A stretch of DNA of 43,172 nt from a virus, in the IMG/VR virus record IMGVR_UViG_3300020202_000128, positions 1 through 43,172 of that record. One strand, given 5' to 3'. The notes below the pieces were generated by a model. That model was given only the letters and a program-made list of their open reading frames with translations. It had not been told where the DNA came from and ran no database searches. The position numbers were made by a program, and so were the translations under genes. This document shows, one piece after another, positions 32,775 to 39,581 of the stretch; position 1 is the first letter of the stretch; each line of letters starts with the position of its first letter.

Positions 32775-32949
32775 GGCAAGGATCGAGAGCTGCTCGCATG
32801 CGAATCGCCACCGGGTTCAACTTAACGTTCGGACATAGCGCGGGCCAGCTGCGCATTAAGGGTTTATACGGGGGTGGCACGATACATGCGCTGCCGCGAG
32901 GCGCGTGGGGAATGCGACGTAACGCCCTAACAACCCGCGCGGCGCAATC

Positions 32950-33204
32950 ATGAGTTGCATCAAGACGAGACAGCTCTCCGCCGAGGAGGCAGCGGCCCTC
33001 GAATACGCACGCCGCCACGGCGGCACCATCGAGCGCACCGAATACGGCTGGGGAACGCAGGACCTCTCGAAGCTCGAGGACGTGTTCAGCACCGGCACGG
33101 TGAAGGCCCTCGTCGCTGCCAAGCGCATGAAGTGGACGCTGCACGAGCGGCGCAACGGCTCGAGCGTTCCCATCGAGGCGCGCCTCGTGGACGGTGCCGC
33201 ATGA
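32950..33204 (+). CDS. Hypothetical early protein
   Basis: 84 aa after a 175-base untranslated stretch downstream of cro. N-terminus CIKTRQLSAEEAAALEYARR helical, then a DLSKLEDVFSTGTVKALVAAKRM segment. In lambda-like phages cII sits here, but I see no HTH. Weak ribosome site; ATGA overlap with the next gene supports it. Confidence 0.6.
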   Translation: MSCIKTRQLSAEEAAALEYARRHGGTIERTEYGWGTQDLSKLEDVFSTGTVKALVAAKRMKWTLHERRNGSSVPIEARLVDGAA

Positions 33205-33389
33205 GCACGGAGCGGGAACTGCAAGAACGCCTCGCGCGAGCTCGCGAGAATCACAGCAAGGAATCGAAGCTGCGCGAGCATCTCGCGCTCGGGCAGTTAG
33301 GCAAGGCCACGCAGATTGCCGACGAGCTCGGCGGACCTCTGCCGCGCGGGGTTGTCGTCTCGCTCAGTCAGGCGAGGGCGCGGCAGTGA
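33201..33389 (+). CDS. Small charged helical protein
   Basis: 62 aa, ATG overlapping the previous stop (ATGA). Lysine, arginine and glutamate-rich helices (TERELQERLARARENHSKESKLREHL). No family recognised. Confidence 0.62.
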   Translation: MSTERELQERLARARENHSKESKLREHLALGQLGKATQIADELGGPLPRGVVVSLSQARARQ

Positions 33390-33550
33390 TCCTCAATCCC
33401 AAAGTGTGGCGTTTGTGGGTGCGGGAGTCCGGGGCCGCGAACGCGATCGCTTTCGCCCTGCGACAGGGATTCACGCGCGAGCAGATCCTCGCCGCAAATC
33501 GGGTCTGGCTTGCTGCTGCGCTGCTCGAAGCCAACGGGGCGCGCCAATGA
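33386..33550 (+). CDS. Small hypothetical protein
   Basis: 54 aa, GTG overlapping the previous stop (GTGA). Tryptophan and alanine-rich helices (KVWRLWVRESGAANAIAFALRQGFTREQIL). It resembles the size and make-up of many short early phage proteins; function unknown. Confidence 0.6.
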   Translation: MILNPKVWRLWVRESGAANAIAFALRQGFTREQILAANRVWLAAALLEANGARQ

Positions 33551-33792
33551 GATACACCACCAAAGGGGATAACCGCGCTGTAAGCGCGGGGTCAAGTCAT
33601 GAGAGCCGGACACGTCTGCGTGACGCCCGGCATTGTTCGCCGTCGTGCGGCAGCCGGCTCGGTGCTGATGACCGACCCGTCCCTGCACGAAGCGCCGGGA
33701 AACTCCGCACGCAGGACCTCCCCAACACTGAGAGCCCGCAAGGGCATGCCAGCCCGGGAGGGGGTGTTCCCCTCCCGGGCGCGGCTAGTTAG
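33547..33792 (+). CDS. Doubtful ORF in structured region
   Basis: 81 aa if translated from the ATG at 33547, which does overlap the preceding stop (ATGA). The amino-acid make-up is serine, arginine, glycine and proline-rich with little hydrophobic content, and the DNA underneath forms several GC-rich hairpins. I consider a structured untranslated region more likely. Confidence 0.25.
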   Translation: MRYTTKGDNRAVSAGSSHESRTRLRDARHCSPSCGSRLGADDRPVPARSAGKLRTQDLPNTESPQGHASPGGGVPLPGAAS

Positions 33793-33923
33793 AGGGTTCA
33801 CGATTTGAGAGCTGACAGGCCTAACCACTGCAAGCGGGCGCTGCCCGCTTTTTTTCCGTCTCAAGGGTTTCCTGTAGGCGCGCGCCCACAGGCGCTGCTC
33901 TTCGCCGCTGACGGAGAGCGCGC
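33551..33923 (+). other. Mostly non-coding structured stretch before the initiator gene
   Basis: No convincing gene. It holds a 7-bp hairpin at 33573-33589 (CCGCGCT-GTA-AGCGCGG), a 12-bp perfect hairpin at 33752-33780 without a T-tract, and the terminator at 33833-33855. The whole could be a leader, an antitermination target or a small RNA ending at the terminator. Confidence 0.5.
33833..33855 (+). terminator. Rho-independent terminator after cro operon
   Basis: AGCGGGC-GCT-GCCCGCT stem-loop (33833-33849) followed by a run of seven T (33849-33855). A textbook terminator that would stop PR transcription before the replication genes unless it is antiterminated, like tR1 in lambda. Confidence 0.88.
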
Positions 33924-34883
33924 ATGAGCAATTGGGCAATGGGCTGGGCTCAACGCCAGCGGCTGGGGGACCCGGTTGCCAAGGCGATTCTCTCGACCAT
34001 GTGCTACCTGATGAAGGACGACACGCTGCTGTCATTCCCGAGCGTGCCGACCTTGGAGGAGTACACCGAGTACGACGATCGAACTATTCGGAAGGCGCTT
34101 CAGCGCCTGGCCGAGGCCGGGAAGATCCTCGACACCGGGCTAAAGAAGAACAACGTCACCGTATGGCGAATCCCAGGCTACGAGAACTGGCTGCGGAAGC
34201 AAAACGAAAGCCCTGACAAAAATGAGAGGGCTTCGGAAACAGACCTTCGTGCGCTGGCCCAAGTCGCTGAACTGACGAAGCAAAAAACCGTCGGCGGGCC
34301 TAGCAAAGCCAAGCCCCCGCAAAAAGGGGAGGGCTCAGAAAAGGCCCCCTCACATTTGCCGGCAAGCCCTCCCACTTCTGCGGAAAACACCCATCAAGCC
34401 CCCCCAAAAATGGGAGGCAATCTTCAAGAGGATCTTTCAGAAGGATCTTCAGGCGCGCGCGCGGGCGAGCCCTCCGGGCCCACGCGCGCTCTGGAGTCGG
34501 AACCCACCCCCGATGTTCCACGCGGAACCAAGCCAGGGCGCGAGCCTCCCGCGTTCGACGAGCAGCGAACCCGGGTCTATTTCTGGAACATCGCCCGCAA
34601 TCAGGCCCTGCTCGACTCGGGGCTCTTCGGCATCTGTCCGAACCCACGGCCCGCGCTCTTCGACGACATCCCGAATACCGAGCCCCTGTACGCCCGCGCG
34701 GCTCTGGTGAAAGTCTGCGAAGAGGCGACGGCCTGGGCGATCGGGGAGGCGAGGGCGAAGCACCCGATGACCCCCGCCGATGACCGGGCCATCCACGACG
34801 GCGTGCGCGCCCGGGTGAACGACGAGATCGTACGCCTGAGCCCGCAGCCGCTCGCCCGCCGTCCGCCACCGGTGGCCGCCTGA
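33924..34883 (+). CDS. Replication initiator, lambda O-like
   Basis: 319 aa. Residues ~1-100 form a winged helix-turn-helix of the phage replication type (KAILSTMCYLMKDDTLLSFPSVPTLEEYTEYDDRTIRKAL in the expected order). A long low-complexity linker (~100-210; PPQKGEGSEKAPSHLPASPP) follows, then a helical C-terminal domain. In lambda the origin lies inside this gene; here five iteron-like repeats lie in the linker DNA. A separate helicase loader (P) was not recognised, so the C-terminal domain may recruit host helicase directly. Confidence 0.78.
   Translation: MSNWAMGWAQRQRLGDPVAKAILSTMCYLMKDDTLLSFPSVPTLEEYTEYDDRTIRKALQRLAEAGKILDTGLKKNNVTVWRIPGYENWLRKQNESPDKNERASETDLRALAQVAELTKQKTVGGPSKAKPPQKGEGSEKAPSHLPASPPTSAENTHQAPPKMGGNLQEDLSEGSSGARAGEPSGPTRALESEPTPDVPRGTKPGREPPAFDEQRTRVYFWNIARNQALLDSGLFGICPNPRPALFDDIPNTEPLYARAALVKVCEEATAWAIGEARAKHPMTPADDRAIHDGVRARVNDEIVRLSPQPLARRPPPVAA
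34218..34421. repeat. Iteron-like repeats, candidate replication origin
   Basis: Five 16-base repeats related to AAAAATGGGAGGGCTT: 34218-34233 (+), 34321-34336 (+), 34345-34360 (-), 34364-34379 (-) and 34406-34421 (+). The two minus-strand copies stand back to back around GCC-GGC. They lie in the low-complexity linker of the initiator gene, as the lambda iterons do in gene O. Confidence 0.62.
34514..34529. promoter_or_regulatory. parS-like 16-mer, site 1
   Basis: TGTTCCACGCGGAACC, a near-perfect palindrome that differs by one base from the parS form TGTTCCACGTGGAACC that I recall from pseudomonads. It lies inside the initiator gene. Could bind host ParB, or be chance. Confidence 0.4.
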
Positions 34884-35629
34884 TGCCGGGCCCGGTCCTC
34901 ACCCGCGCGCAGCGCGACGCCCTTGTCGAGGTGGCGAAGCGTCGCATTGACCTGATGGCGAAGATCCGGGCGAACCCGGCGACGTGCGGACCGCTACGCG
35001 CGAAGCTCAACAAGCTGCCCACAATCCGCGAGCTCGCCGCGCGGCACGGCATCACCTACCAAGCCGTACTGGATGGTCAACAACCCGCCGAAGATGGAGC
35101 ACCCGCTCGACATCATGGCGCGGGAAATGGCCGAGGGGCGCGTCTGATGCGCGGCCTGCGCCTGAAAATCCCGGGACGTGGCCGAGGGGCAGTCTTGCTT
35201 GCGCAGGCCGTTCCTGACGGTCACACCATCGCGTTCGCGCCCGATCAGCTGCTCGAGGTGCTGCAGCCGAAGCGGGGCAAGCGATCGAGCGCGCCCGCCG
35301 TCGATTTCGAAGGCTGGCTGGCGCGGGACATGACGGTATTGGGGTTGCCGTCATTCTCGCGCCAGTTCGCCTATGCACCCGGCCGCAAGATGCGCGCCGA
35401 CTTCGCATTCGAGCCGCAGCGGCTGCTCGTCGAAGTGCAGGGCGGCATCTGGCGCCGCGGGGGTGGTGCTCACAGCCACCCGACGAAGCTCCTCAGCGAC
35501 ATCGAGAAACACCAGCTGGCCGTCATCAACGGGTGGTTTGTGTTCCCAGTAACGACCGACCAAGTGCGCAACGGCGAAGCCGTGCGTCTCATCGAAATCG
35601 CGCTCAAGGCGCGGGGGTGGCGACCATGA
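34883..35629 (+). CDS. HTH protein running into DUF559-like endonuclease (fused ORF)
   Basis: As it stands this is one 248-aa frame. Residues 1-~65 are an HTH-type protein (LPTIRELAARHGITYQAV). Residues ~66-88 (DGQQPAEDGAPARHHGAG...) look out of frame. From M89 a nuclease-like protein begins. In the +1 frame the stretch YWMVNNPPKMEHPL continues sensibly and stops at 35145-35147, overlapping the ATG at 35147. The simplest reading is two genes, the first damaged by a small indel near 35070. Confidence 0.5.
   Translation: MPGPVLTRAQRDALVEVAKRRIDLMAKIRANPATCGPLRAKLNKLPTIRELAARHGITYQAVLDGQQPAEDGAPARHHGAGNGRGARLMRGLRLKIPGRGRGAVLLAQAVPDGHTIAFAPDQLLEVLQPKRGKRSSAPAVDFEGWLARDMTVLGLPSFSRQFAYAPGRKMRADFAFEPQRLLVEVQGGIWRRGGGAHSHPTKLLSDIEKHQLAVINGWFVFPVTTDQVRNGEAVRLIEIALKARGWRP
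35147..35629 (+). CDS. Endonuclease of the DUF559/VSR-like fold (likely separate gene)
   Basis: 160 aa from the ATG at 35147 with GAGGGG upstream. Blocks typical of the restriction-like nuclease core are MRADFAFEPQRLLVEVQGGIW (D and E-x-Q as likely metal ligands), HSHPTKLLSDIEKHQLAVINGW and FPVTTDQVRNG. It sits in the replication arm where lambdoid phages keep NinG/RusA-type resolvases, so a recombination or Holliday junction role is plausible but unproven. Confidence 0.65.
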   Translation: MRGLRLKIPGRGRGAVLLAQAVPDGHTIAFAPDQLLEVLQPKRGKRSSAPAVDFEGWLARDMTVLGLPSFSRQFAYAPGRKMRADFAFEPQRLLVEVQGGIWRRGGGAHSHPTKLLSDIEKHQLAVINGWFVFPVTTDQVRNGEAVRLIEIALKARGWRP

Positions 35630-35946
35630 CCAAGGGGAATTCTGTGGCGATGTGCATGACGCATCGTCGACCGCTGAACGTCTGCCAGTGCGGCTCGACC
35701 GCGCCATTTGTCGGCGTGGCTGAGCACGTGAGCGACCTGCGCGAGCGCCAGGCCGCGGTGAACGCCGAGCAGTGGCTCGATCAAGCCGAGGCGCGAGATC
35801 ACGCCGAGCGTGTGGCCGAGTGGACTGGGGAGGATGTTCCACGTGGAGAAGGCCTCGCGGTGTTTTGGTGGGGCGTGGGCATCGGTGCTGCCGGCATCGC
35901 CTGCGTCCTGATCGCCCTCTACATGGCGACGCAGGGGCGGGTATGA
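35626..35946 (+). CDS. Small membrane protein, C-terminal anchor
   Basis: 106 aa, ATG overlapping the nuclease stop. N-terminal cysteine cluster (CMTHRRPLNVCQCG), an acidic helical centre and a C-terminal membrane span at ~80-100 (VFWWGVGIGAAGIACVLIALYM). The second parS-like site lies within it. Function unknown. Confidence 0.68.
   Translation: MTKGNSVAMCMTHRRPLNVCQCGSTAPFVGVAEHVSDLRERQAAVNAEQWLDQAEARDHAERVAEWTGEDVPRGEGLAVFWWGVGIGAAGIACVLIALYMATQGRV
35835..35850. promoter_or_regulatory. parS-like 16-mer, site 2
   Basis: TGTTCCACGTGGAGAA: the first 13 bases match the parS form TGTTCCACGTGGAACC exactly. Inside the small membrane protein gene. Confidence 0.35.
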
Positions 35947-36329
35947 GCGAGCGAACAGCTGCCGATGTCATTCCGACGGACCAGATCGTCGAGGGGCTGA
36001 AGTCGATCGAGTCCGCCGTGCACACGGGAAACTGGAACGGCGAACTCGCGTGGCTGGTCCGCGCCTGCCGTCGATTGACGGGCGAGGATGGGTACGTTGC
36101 GCCGTCCCCAGCAGTTAAAGCGGTCACCCCCGATGCCGACGTTATCCCGGCGGGGTCGATCACGGGGAAGCGCATCGAGCTCAGCGAGGGACGTTCCGTC
36201 TTTGTGGGCCGTCACGGAGATATGGCGCTCATCAGCTTCAAGAATCGCCGCGGAGATGTGACCAACATCGCCATATCCCAGGAAGCACGCGGCGCGTTGG
36301 TGCAGCTGCTGCTCGAGGACTGCGCATGA
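35943..36329 (+). CDS. Hypothetical protein, two-part
   Basis: 128 aa. N-terminal helical half (TDQIVEGLKSIESAVHTGNWNGELAW) and a C-terminal beta-rich half (KRIELSEGRSVFVGRHGDMALISFKNRRGD). ATGA overlaps with both neighbours. No family recognised. Confidence 0.65.
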   Translation: MSERTAADVIPTDQIVEGLKSIESAVHTGNWNGELAWLVRACRRLTGEDGYVAPSPAVKAVTPDADVIPAGSITGKRIELSEGRSVFVGRHGDMALISFKNRRGDVTNIAISQEARGALVQLLLEDCA

Positions 36330-36643
36330 AAGCCGAGAACAACACACGGACGCCGCTGGTCGTCTATGACGATGACACTTTGGACGCCTTGTACATCACG
36401 ACCGATGCGCGCCTCGCTAACAGCAAAGCCGCCATTGCCGAAATTTCCATCGGCTACGACGAGCCTTTCGAGAGCGAGCAGCGGCAATACGCTGACGACT
36501 TGGTCCACCGCTACAACAGCCACGACGCCCTGGTGGCGGCGCTGGAGGAGCTGCTAGCCGCTGAGCAGATCGACTACCACGCGCCGGGCGTACTCGACAG
36601 GGCCCGCGCCGCCCTCTCCCAATCACGAGGGGAAAAGCCGTGA
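36326..36643 (+). CDS. Hypothetical early protein
   Basis: 105 aa. Acidic, with ALYITTDARLANSKAAIAEIS and a C-terminal AALEELLAAEQIDYHAPGVLDRARAAL helix common in phage proteins that carry a block of 'HDALVAALEELL' type. Four-base overlaps at both ends. Confidence 0.65.
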   Translation: MKAENNTRTPLVVYDDDTLDALYITTDARLANSKAAIAEISIGYDEPFESEQRQYADDLVHRYNSHDALVAALEELLAAEQIDYHAPGVLDRARAALSQSRGEKP

Positions 36644-36969
36644 GCAAACTCACCATCGAGCGAATGCTTGCCGACTACGACTGGCAAGCGGCCTTTGAGT
36701 ACGCCTCGTTCAAGATCGAGGATGTAGCGGAAATCCACGGATCGGACGACGGCGAGAACGACGGTGACGAATGGGTCATGTGGGGTCGCCTGCGCGACGG
36801 CCGTTGGTTCTACCTGCATGCCGGCTGCGATTACACGGGGTGGGATTGCCAAGCCGGCGGCGACAGTGTCGTACACGAGTCGCGCGACGAAGTAATCCGC
36901 ATGGGGATGGACTTCGGTGCCCGACAGCGCTTCGGCCTGCTACTACCTGGCGAAGGCGAGCAGCCATGA
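36640..36969 (+). CDS. Acidic hypothetical protein
   Basis: 109 aa, GTG start overlapping the previous stop (GTGA). Contains GRWFYLHAGCDYTGWDCQAGG, a conserved-looking aromatic block found in phage proteins of unknown role, and an acidic GSDDGENDGDEW stretch. Confidence 0.65.
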   Translation: MSKLTIERMLADYDWQAAFEYASFKIEDVAEIHGSDDGENDGDEWVMWGRLRDGRWFYLHAGCDYTGWDCQAGGDSVVHESRDEVIRMGMDFGARQRFGLLLPGEGEQP

Positions 36970-37430
36970 GCGCGGGGAAGGTGACGCCGGGAGTGTGGAC
37001 GTGGTGGACGAGCAATAGTTGGCGGCGCCTGTTTGCAGAGAACGGCAGCCGGCGCCATTCCGTGCTGATGCCCGTTACATGCCACGACGGGCATCCGGAT
37101 ATCTCCGTGACGCAGGCCGATATGGATCTGATCGCCGAGGCCGGCACGGTCCACAACGAGACCGGCAAGACGCCGCGCCAGCTCGCGTCCGACTACGACG
37201 CCCTCTCCCATCAGCGCGACGAGTTGCGGGAGGAGAACGAGCGGCTGAACGAAAAGGACCGCATGAAGACGCACGAGATCAACGTGCTCACACCGGAGAA
37301 TCGTGGCTTGCGGGAGGCGCTGATAGAGGCTCGCACCTTCGTCGATAGACACAGCGAGTCTTGGTGCAGCAGCGGACAAGAACTGCTCAGGCGCATCGAC
37401 GAAGCCCTCAACAGCAGAGGTGGCCAATGA
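36966..37430 (+). CDS. Ead/Ea22-like protein with coiled coil
   Basis: 154 aa. A central coiled coil (SHQRDELREENERLNEKDRMK) and the C-terminal REALIEARTFVDRHSESW...RRIDEALN are typical of phage Ead/Ea22-type early proteins. ATGA overlaps with both neighbours. Function not established in the family. Confidence 0.62.
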   Translation: MSAGKVTPGVWTWWTSNSWRRLFAENGSRRHSVLMPVTCHDGHPDISVTQADMDLIAEAGTVHNETGKTPRQLASDYDALSHQRDELREENERLNEKDRMKTHEINVLTPENRGLREALIEARTFVDRHSESWCSSGQELLRRIDEALNSRGGQ

Positions 37431-37861
37431 ACGCAGCCGCCGACGTTGTCGTATCCAAGCCCCGCGCACCGCGGCGCCTCGACGGCCGCGAGCGCTCGAT
37501 AATCGATTCCGAACTCGAACTATGGGGAGAATGGTGGGAGCAAAACCCCATCAACGGATACCCGAGCGCCTCGGCTCTGGTGGCGTTCATCGAAGGCGCC
37601 GGGGGTCGTCGCCTCGGCAGTCGCGAGCTTCACAAGGGCATGCCCAATGCCGTCTACTGGATTCACCAACGCTGGTTGCAGCTCGAGTCCTGCTTTCAGG
37701 TGGTCATCTGGCTGCACTTCGTTCCACGTGTCGACCAGGAAACCGGCCGGTGTCGCAGCGACGAGGAGAACGCGCAGCTGCTCGACATCAGCGTGGATGC
37801 CTACCGCATGCGCCTGACGCGTGCCCGATACGCATACATTGGGGTCCCGTGCCCTCTGTAG
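37427..37861 (+). CDS. Q-like late antitermination protein
   Basis: 144 aa. The C-terminal half (VVIWLHFVPR, then EENAQLLDISVDAYRMRLTRARYAYIG) resembles the helix-turn-helix of phage Q/antiterminator proteins and sigma region 4. It is the last gene before a terminator and the late genes, exactly the place of Q. It would load onto RNA polymerase near the late promoter and let it pass the terminator at 37935-37960. Confidence 0.65.
   Translation: MNAAADVVVSKPRAPRRLDGRERSIIDSELELWGEWWEQNPINGYPSASALVAFIEGAGGRRLGSRELHKGMPNAVYWIHQRWLQLESCFQVVIWLHFVPRVDQETGRCRSDEENAQLLDISVDAYRMRLTRARYAYIGVPCPL
37720..37735. promoter_or_regulatory. parS-like half site, site 3
   Basis: GTTCCACGTG at 37721-37730, then diverging (TCGAC). 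Weaker than the first two sites; it lies in the Q-like gene. Confidence 0.25.
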
Positions 37862-37863
37862 GA

Positions 37864-37895
37864 TTGACCCGACGTTATAACTATCGTAACGTCGG
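37864..37895 (+). promoter_or_regulatory. Putative late promoter / antiterminator site
   Basis: TTGACC (37864-37869) overlaps a perfect inverted repeat CCGACGTTA (37869-37877) / TAACGTCGG (37887-37895); TATAAC lies at 37876-37881. No ideal -10 is seen at 17 bases from TTGACC. By position between Q-like gene and terminator this should be the PR'/qut region. Confidence 0.45.
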
Positions 37896-37934
37896 CGTAG
37901 GTTCCGCCTCTGCGCTCAGCGGAGTCTGACACCG

Positions 37935-37960
37935 AAGCCCGCCTGAGCAGCGGGCTTTTT
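37935..37960 (+). terminator. Terminator ahead of late genes (tR'-like)
   Basis: AAGCCCGC (37935-37942), 7-base loop, GCGGGCTT (37950-37957) and a T-run to 37960. It would end a short leader RNA unless read through with the help of the Q-like protein. Confidence 0.85.
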
Positions 37961-38082
37961 CATTTGACCTCCCTGAAGAAAAACCGCCCGCCCATTTGCG
38001 CGGGCTTCCGCGGCCGCTCGACCTTTTCGAGCAGCGTGTGACGACGCTTTCCGGCGCGCCCTCATTCGTGCGCTGGACCGGC

Positions 38083-38091
38083 CGCTCTTTA
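38083..38091 (+). promoter_or_regulatory. boxA-like sequence
   Basis: CGCTCTTTA, identical to the boxA consensus that binds NusB/NusE during antitermination. It lies between the terminator and the first fibre gene. No clear boxB hairpin follows, so the assignment is tentative. Confidence 0.35.
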
Positions 38092-38105
38092 TTCCCGCGA
38101 GACCC

Positions 38106-39581
38106 ATGCAGCAGACGCAAGCCTCAACCCTGCGCCGGCGACTGCTGGGCCTCGCGCTCGGCCTCATTGCCGCCCTGGGCATCAACGCGCCCACGGGCGC
38201 AGCCTTCGTCAACATCTCGGGCGCAGGCAGGCACGTCATCGAGGCGGCGTCCGAGGACTCAGGCCCCACCCGCTACACGGCCACGCACCACGTGCGGTGC
38301 GATGCCAGCGGATCCGGCAACGGCCTCACGTACGAGACGGCCTGGACGCCGACTCAGGCGAAGGCCGCCGTCGCCGGCAATATCGTGCAGTGGCACCCGG
38401 GCTCGGGTGGCCTCTGCCAGTTCGCACCCACGGGCAATGATGACGGGGCCTGGGCGCCGACGAACTCCGGCACATCCGGCAGCCCGATCATCCACTACGC
38501 CTCGTATGCGGCGACGTTCCTTTCGACGCCGACGAGCAACGCGAACCGCACGGAGCTCTCGCACTCCGGCAACGGAACTTCGAACGCGCAGCGCAGCGCG
38601 ATCATCGACAGTGGCGGGCAATCGAACGTCATCTTCGACGGGTTCCTCGTCAACTGGGCGAACGCGAAGCCGGCCATCGATGGCGGCTGGTTCAACATCG
38701 GCGGCCAAGCTGGTGGGTATGAGAACGTTCAGATTCTCAATACCTACATTCAGGCCGCCGAGGACACGATCGGGGGCAACTACCCCGCGGTGTGGGTCGA
38801 GGGTGTCGACGGGTTCGTCTTCTCGGGCAACGTAGTTAGGGACCTCTCGAGCTCGACCGACACGAGCCAGAACGTCGCCGCCGTCATCACGTACGGCTGC
38901 GAAAACATGGTGGTGAGCTATAACACGCTCATCAACGTGCAGACCGGGTTCTACATCAAGGGCTCGGCCACCGGAATGCAGAATTCCGGGACGATCAGCT
39001 ACAACCTGATCCAGGACGTGACGCGCGGCATGCGCATCGCGGACGTGAGCGCGACAACGCGCCTCGTGGTGAGTTTCAACCTCATCACCGACTTCAGCGT
39101 TTACGGCATCCTCATCACGTCGAATGGTGCTGACGACGGTCGGATGACTGACCTCTTCAGCAACACGATTGCACGTACCTCGGGCACGCCCGGCGCCCTG
39201 ATCTCGGTCAACGAGACCACGGGCACCACGATCCGCATCCGCGACAATGTGCTGTTCAACGACAACGACTCGACGGGTTTCTTCGACGCCGGCGAGTACT
39301 CGCAGCCCTGGCAGGTGCTCGACTATCAGTGGCACGTGCAAAACCCGGGCACGTTTCAGGCCTCGTACAACGGTAGCAACGCGACATCACTGGCGGCCTG
39401 GCGAACGCTCACGGGTGCGGAAGCCAATTCGACCGTCACGGCCACAATTCCCTTCGTCGACGCCGCGAACGATGACTTCGCAGTCACGGGCGCACCGACG
39501 ACGGCATCGAGCACTGGCGGCCCTGTGGGCTGCTGCAACGGCGCCGAACTTCCAGGATTCAAGCTGGTGTCAGGACTATGA
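38106..39581 (+). CDS. Parallel beta-helix protein with signal peptide (fibre or spike-like)
   Basis: 491 aa. N-terminus has a basic start and hydrophobic core (RRRLLGLALGLIAALGIN), a typical Sec signal to ~residue 32. From ~190 to ~400 the repeated pattern NVQILNTYIQ, GFVFSGNVVRD, NMVVSYNTLINV, TISYNLIQDV, LVVSFNLITD, TDLFSNTIA marks a right-handed beta-helix, as in tailspikes and pectin lyases. Two cysteines near residues 60 and 100 would suit the periplasm. First gene of the late operon; weak ribosome site. Confidence 0.75.
   Translation: MQQTQASTLRRRLLGLALGLIAALGINAPTGAAFVNISGAGRHVIEAASEDSGPTRYTATHHVRCDASGSGNGLTYETAWTPTQAKAAVAGNIVQWHPGSGGLCQFAPTGNDDGAWAPTNSGTSGSPIIHYASYAATFLSTPTSNANRTELSHSGNGTSNAQRSAIIDSGGQSNVIFDGFLVNWANAKPAIDGGWFNIGGQAGGYENVQILNTYIQAAEDTIGGNYPAVWVEGVDGFVFSGNVVRDLSSSTDTSQNVAAVITYGCENMVVSYNTLINVQTGFYIKGSATGMQNSGTISYNLIQDVTRGMRIADVSATTRLVVSFNLITDFSVYGILITSNGADDGRMTDLFSNTIARTSGTPGALISVNETTGTTIRIRDNVLFNDNDSTGFFDAGEYSQPWQVLDYQWHVQNPGTFQASYNGSNATSLAAWRTLTGAEANSTVTATIPFVDAANDDFAVTGAPTTASSTGGPVGCCNGAELPGFKLVSGL

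Noticed and set aside
32794-32803. Palindrome TCGCATGCGA after cro
   Set aside because: Ten bases only, no promoter or repeat partner; likely chance.
33599-33808. 69-aa plus-strand ORF before the terminator
   Set aside because: Poor amino-acid make-up, runs through a perfect 12-bp hairpin, no ribosome site.
37720-37735. A full third parS site
   Set aside because: Only ten bases match; CACGTG cores also occur at several other places (for example 27028, 28969, 30147), so this one is within chance expectations.
38259-39341. 360-aa minus-strand ORF opposite the beta-helix gene
   Set aside because: Antisense shadow of the same kind; the plus frame has a signal peptide and beta-helix repeats.
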